In this document: positions 63,851 through 64,000 of the stretch, in pieces
Numbering within the stretch: position 1 is the stretch's first letter
How the letters are laid out: every line of letters starts with the position of its first letter
DNA from: Ignelater luminosus
Lineage: Eukaryota > Arthropoda > Insecta > Coleoptera > Elateridae
Direction of reading: 5' to 3'
DNA length: 64,000 nucleotides
Assembly: GCA_011009095.1 (NCBI GenBank)
Contig: VTPC01090675.1
Coordinates: 478,131 to 542,130 of the forward strand
The notes under the pieces: model-generated
Databases searched by the model: none
Seen by the model: only the letters and a program-made list of their open reading frames with translations
What the model was told of the DNA's origin: nothing
Translations under genes and position numbers: made by a program

Positions 63851-64000
63851 TAAAAGTGCGTGATCAATGCAAGCTGTTTTTCAATTGGCTGAAAAACATG
63901 TACTTGAAGCCGGTTTCACACACGAAAGTGTTAACACGTTCACCGAACAGTGCATTATTATATACCCATATATACAGAAACTAGCGTAACCTAAAACCTC
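63851..64000. other. window end, possible continuation of the RT remnant
   Basis: One frame reads MQAVFQLAEKHVLEAGFTHE followed by a stop-interrupted tail. This may be frame-shifted RT-linked sequence, but no diagnostic motif is seen. Confidence 0.25.

Overview
The window looks like about 64 kb of AT-rich (roughly one third G+C by eye) nuclear DNA from a large eukaryotic genome, most likely an arthropod and probably an insect. The clues are the near-absence of intact reading frames over tens of kilobases, one consensus splice donor, and scattered decayed copies of eukaryotic transposons: hAT, a SWIM-domain element of MULE type, and at least three kinds of non-LTR retrotransposon reverse transcriptase. 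Nothing supports a bacterial, organellar or viral origin. I found no intact protein-coding host gene. Most translated frames are 60-100 residue chance ORFs.

Layout. From 1 to 18.2 kb the sequence is gene-free apart from small GC-richer islands (4.1-4.35, 5.29-5.40, 11.33-11.51 kb). An element of about 1.57 kb with ~100-bp terminal inverted repeats lies at 18,222-19,792 and carries a broken minus-strand SWIM zinc-finger gene. From 19.8 to 27.7 kb nothing is recognisable. At about 27.76-28.31 kb a GC/CpG-rich block with an E-box, a CRE-like site and short upstream ORFs ends in a consensus splice donor; I read it as the promoter and non-coding first exon of a plus-strand gene whose coding part would lie outside the recognisable sequence. 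A second GC-richer block sits at 29.36-29.72 kb.

From 35.6 to 38.15 kb there is a repeat with a (GACA)n tract, a 210-bp hAT-type MITE with an 8-bp target duplication, and a GC-rich 9-bp-period minisatellite; a diverged second copy of the minisatellite lies at 44.76-45.18 kb. The 38.8-40.7 kb stretch is dense in TAAT/TTTAT motifs and includes a GC-rich hairpin island, so it is a candidate conserved regulatory region. A possible pseudo-exon resembling the N-terminus of mitochondrial glutaryl-CoA dehydrogenase is at 43.05-43.38 kb.

The last 13 kb is transposon-rich: a degenerate LINE with QGD and YADD motifs and a tandemly duplicated 3' tail (51.66-52.74 kb); a complete-length but dead hAT element bounded by a perfect 8-bp target duplication (56,531-58,391); a minus-strand Jockey-like reverse transcriptase C-terminus (58.58-59.04 kb); a large palindromic element flanked by TA (62,412-63,582) whose middle holds a 100-N assembly gap flanked by the same ~174 bp on both sides; and another reverse transcriptase fragment running to the window end. 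The genes do not form a pathway. The window is best read as intergenic or intronic DNA with a transposon graveyard, one probable promoter/first exon and possible enhancers.
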